From NCBI GenBank assembly GCA_031260235.1, contig JAIRKG010000144.1:1-6994 (forward strand): DNA of 6,994 bases, read 5' to 3'. A program made the translations under genes and the position numbers. Source of the stretch: Dysgonamonadaceae bacterium. GTDB taxonomy: Bacteria > Bacteroidota > Bacteroidia > Bacteroidales > Azobacteroidaceae. The notes below the pieces were generated by a model, which did not search any database, had not been told where the DNA came from, and worked only from the letters and a program-made list of their open reading frames with translations. Of the stretch, positions 5,100 to 6,994 are shown one piece after another (the first letter of the stretch is position 1; each line of letters starts with the position of its first letter).

Positions 5100-6994
5100 A
5101 TGGGAAAAATAATTGGAATAGATTTAGGAACAACAAACTCTTGCGTGGCTGTGATGGAAGGAAACAAGCCCGTCGTTATTCCTAACAGCGAAGGTAAAAT
5201 GACTACTCCTTCTATTGTGGCATTTGTTGAAAACGGCGAACGTAAAATAGGCGACCCTGCGAAACGACAAGCGATTACTAATCCTACGAAAACCATATTC
5301 TCCATCAAAAGGTTTATGGGCGAAACATTCGACAGGGTAACTAATGAAATCACGCGCGTTCCTTATAAGGTAACACGCGGCGACAACAACACGCCGAGAA
5401 TCGACATTGACAGCAGGCTTTATTCTCCTCAGGAAATTTCTGCCATGACTCTTCAAAAAATGAAGAAAACAGCCGAAGATTATTTGGGACAGGAAGTCAA
5501 TGAGGCGGTTATCACGGTTCCGGCTTACTTTAGCGATTCTCAACGCCAGGCAACCAAAGAAGCCGGCGAAATTGCAGGATTGAAAGTAGCCCGTATCATC
5601 AACGAACCGACAGCGGCAGCTTTGGCATACGGTTTGGATAAATCAAGCAAAGACATGAAAATCGCCGTGTTTGACCTCGGTGGCGGCACATTCGATATTT
5701 CTATCCTTGAATTAGGCGACGGCGTTTTTGAAGTAAAATCTACCAACGGCGATACGCATTTGGGCGGTGACGATTTCGACCATGTAATTATCGACTGGCT
5801 GGCAGAGGAGTTTCTGAAAGATGAAGGCCTCGACTTGCGCAAAGATGCAATGGCATTGCAACGGCTGAAAGAAGCCGCCGAAAAGGCGAAAATAGAACTG
5901 TCGAGTTCTACTTCTACCGAAATCAACTTGCCGTATATCATGCCGGTAAACGGTATGCCGAAACATTTGGTAAAATCACTGACCCGCGCTAAATTCGAAC
6001 AGTTGGCAGACCGATTGATTCAGGCTACGGTGGCGCCTTGCGAAAAAGCGTTGAAAGATGCCGGTTTGAAGGCTTCCGAGATAGACGAAGTCATTTTGGT
6101 CGGCGGTTCGACCCGCATTCCAGCTATTCAGGCGCTCGTGGAAAAAATATTCGGCAAAGCGCCGTCCAAAGGCGTTAATCCCGATGAAGTGGTCGCCGTT
6201 GGAGCATCCATTCAAGGCGCGGTCTTGACGGGCGACGTAAAAGACGTTTTGTTGCTCGACGTTACGCCGCTTTCTTTGGGAATCGAAACGATGGGTAGCG
6301 TGATGACCAAATTGATCGAATCCAACACAACAATTCCGACCAAGAAATCGGAAACTTTCACAACGGCTGTTGATAATCAACCATCGGTGGAAATCCATGT
6401 GCTGCAGGGCGAACGTCCTTTGGCAAGGGACAACAAGACTATCGGACGCTTTCACTTAGACGGTATCATGCCTGCCCCGCGCGGCGTGCCTCAGATTGAA
6501 GTATCGTTTGACATCGACGCCAACGGTATTTTGAATGTATCGGCAAAAGACAAGGCAACGGGTAAAGAACAGAGCATCCGTATTGAAGCGTCCAGCGGCT
6601 TGAGCGACGCCGAAATCAAACGGATGAAAGACGAAGCTGCCGCCAATGCCGAAGCCGACAAAAAAGAAAAAGAACGCATCGACAAATTGAATCAGGCCGA
6701 CAGCGTGATTTTCCAAACGGAAAAACAACTGAAAGAAATCGGCGACAAGATTCCTGCCGACAAACGCGGTACGATTGAAACCGCTCTTAACCGGTTGAAA
6801 GAAACGCACAAAGCACAGGACATTGCTGGCGTTGACGCTGCAATGGCAGAAGTCAATTCGGCTTTCCAGGCGGCAAGCCAGGATATGTACAATGCACAGG
6901 CGCAAGCCAATGCGGGAAGTGCGCCCGGTAATCCGAATCCCGATCAGGGAAACTCCGGCGGCGGAGTGACGGATGTGGATTTTGAGGAAGTGAA
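5100..6994 (+). CDS. dnaK: Molecular chaperone DnaK (Hsp70), 3' end just outside the window
   Basis: ATP-dependent Hsp70 chaperone that folds and rescues cytosolic proteins with DnaJ and GrpE. The 631 full codons visible show the phosphate-1 loop GIDLGTTNS (6-14), [11 protein letters not shown] (168-178), phosphate-2 FDLGGGTFD (191-199), the adenosine motif [10 protein letters not shown] (332-341), the interdomain linker [12 protein letters not shown] (382-393), the substrate-binding beta domain (about 394-500) and the helical lid (about 500-600). A Gly/Asn/Pro-rich tail ends in VDFEEV. The next two bases, AA, would begin the usual final lysine, so only one coding base and the stop are missing. 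The length is normal for a bacterial DnaK. The start is the ATG ahead of GKIIGIDLG, after an A-rich leader without a clear Shine-Dalgarno. No grpE or dnaJ is visible upstream, so the gene appears to have its own promoter. Confidence 0.97.
   Translation, partial: MGKIIGIDLGTTNSCVAVMEGNKPVVIPNSEGKMTTPSIVAFVENGERKIGDPAKRQAITNPTKTIFSIKRFMGETFDRVTNEITRVPYKVTRGDNNTPRIDIDSRLYSPQEISAMTLQKMKKTAEDYLGQEVNEAVITVPAYFSDSQRQATKEAGEIAGLKVARIINEPTAAALAYGLDKSSKDMKIAVFDLGGGTFDISILELGDGVFEVKSTNGDTHLGGDDFDHVIIDWLAEEFLKDEGLDLRKDAMALQRLKEAAEKAKIELSSSTSTEINLPYIMPVNGMPKHLVKSLTRAKFEQLADRLIQATVAPCEKALKDAGLKASEIDEVILVGGSTRIPAIQALVEKIFGKAPSKGVNPDEVVAVGASIQGAVLTGDVKDVLLLDVTPLSLGIETMGSVMTKLIESNTTIPTKKSETFTTAVDNQPSVEIHVLQGERPLARDNKTIGRFHLDGIMPAPRGVPQIEVSFDIDANGILNVSAKDKATGKEQSIRIEASSGLSDAEIKRMKDEAAANAEADKKEKERIDKLNQADSVIFQTEKQLKEIGDKIPADKRGTIETALNRLKETHKAQDIAGVDAAMAEVNSAFQAASQDMYNAQAQANAGSAPGNPNPDQGNSGGGVTDVDFEEV

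Noticed and set aside
5051..6910. Several long open frames on the minus strand opposite dnaK (up to 159 codons).
   Set aside because: They are antisense shadows of a highly conserved dnaK frame. Their products are rich in Phe, Arg, His and Ser and match no recognisable family.

Overview
The window looks like ordinary chromosomal DNA from a member of the Bacteroidota, most likely Bacteroidales. Three signs support this. The DnaK ends in a VDFEEV-type tail and has Bacteroidota-like sequence. The yraN / MmcQ-YjbR / biotin ligase gene order fits this phylum. Two promoters match the Bacteroidota primary-sigma pattern (TTG or a variant, 19-20 bases, TAnnTTTG), and Shine-Dalgarno sites are weak or absent. 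Base composition is moderately AT-rich. No rRNA, tRNA, CRISPR array, transposase or phage gene was seen.

Left block (minus strand, 4-3192, read right to left): a PstB-type ABC transporter ATPase is followed after 6 bases by a large siroheme/[4Fe-4S] sulfite (or nitrite) reductase. The reductase carries two C-terminal additions: an alpha-helical segment and a TusA-like sulfur-carrier domain. The two genes are almost certainly one transcript, made from a promoter at 3217-3247. The ATPase differs from standard PstB in its signature loop (LSIGQ) and after the Walker B glutamate (DES), and no permease or binding protein is visible beside it. The pairing suggests uptake and reduction of a sulfur oxyanion, but this is inference.

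Divergent control region (3193-3440): two back-to-back promoters flank three imperfect 21-bp tandem repeats. The core of the repeat also appears once in inverted orientation next to the -33 region of the sulfite reductase operon promoter.

Middle block (plus strand, 3441-4902): a tight three-gene operon of a YraN-family nuclease-like protein, an MmcQ/YjbR-family protein and a monofunctional biotin-protein ligase, with a 3-base gap and then a 17-base overlap.

Right block (4903-6994): a 197-base spacer leads into dnaK. The spacer holds a good -24/-12 (sigma-54-type) promoter candidate. DnaK is complete except for the last base of its final visible codon and the stop, which lie just past the window edge.

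The most notable items are the reductase-helical-TusA fusion, its coupling to an atypical orphan ABC ATPase, the repeat-bearing control region, and the possible sigma-54 control of dnaK. Nothing here proves an entirely new system.
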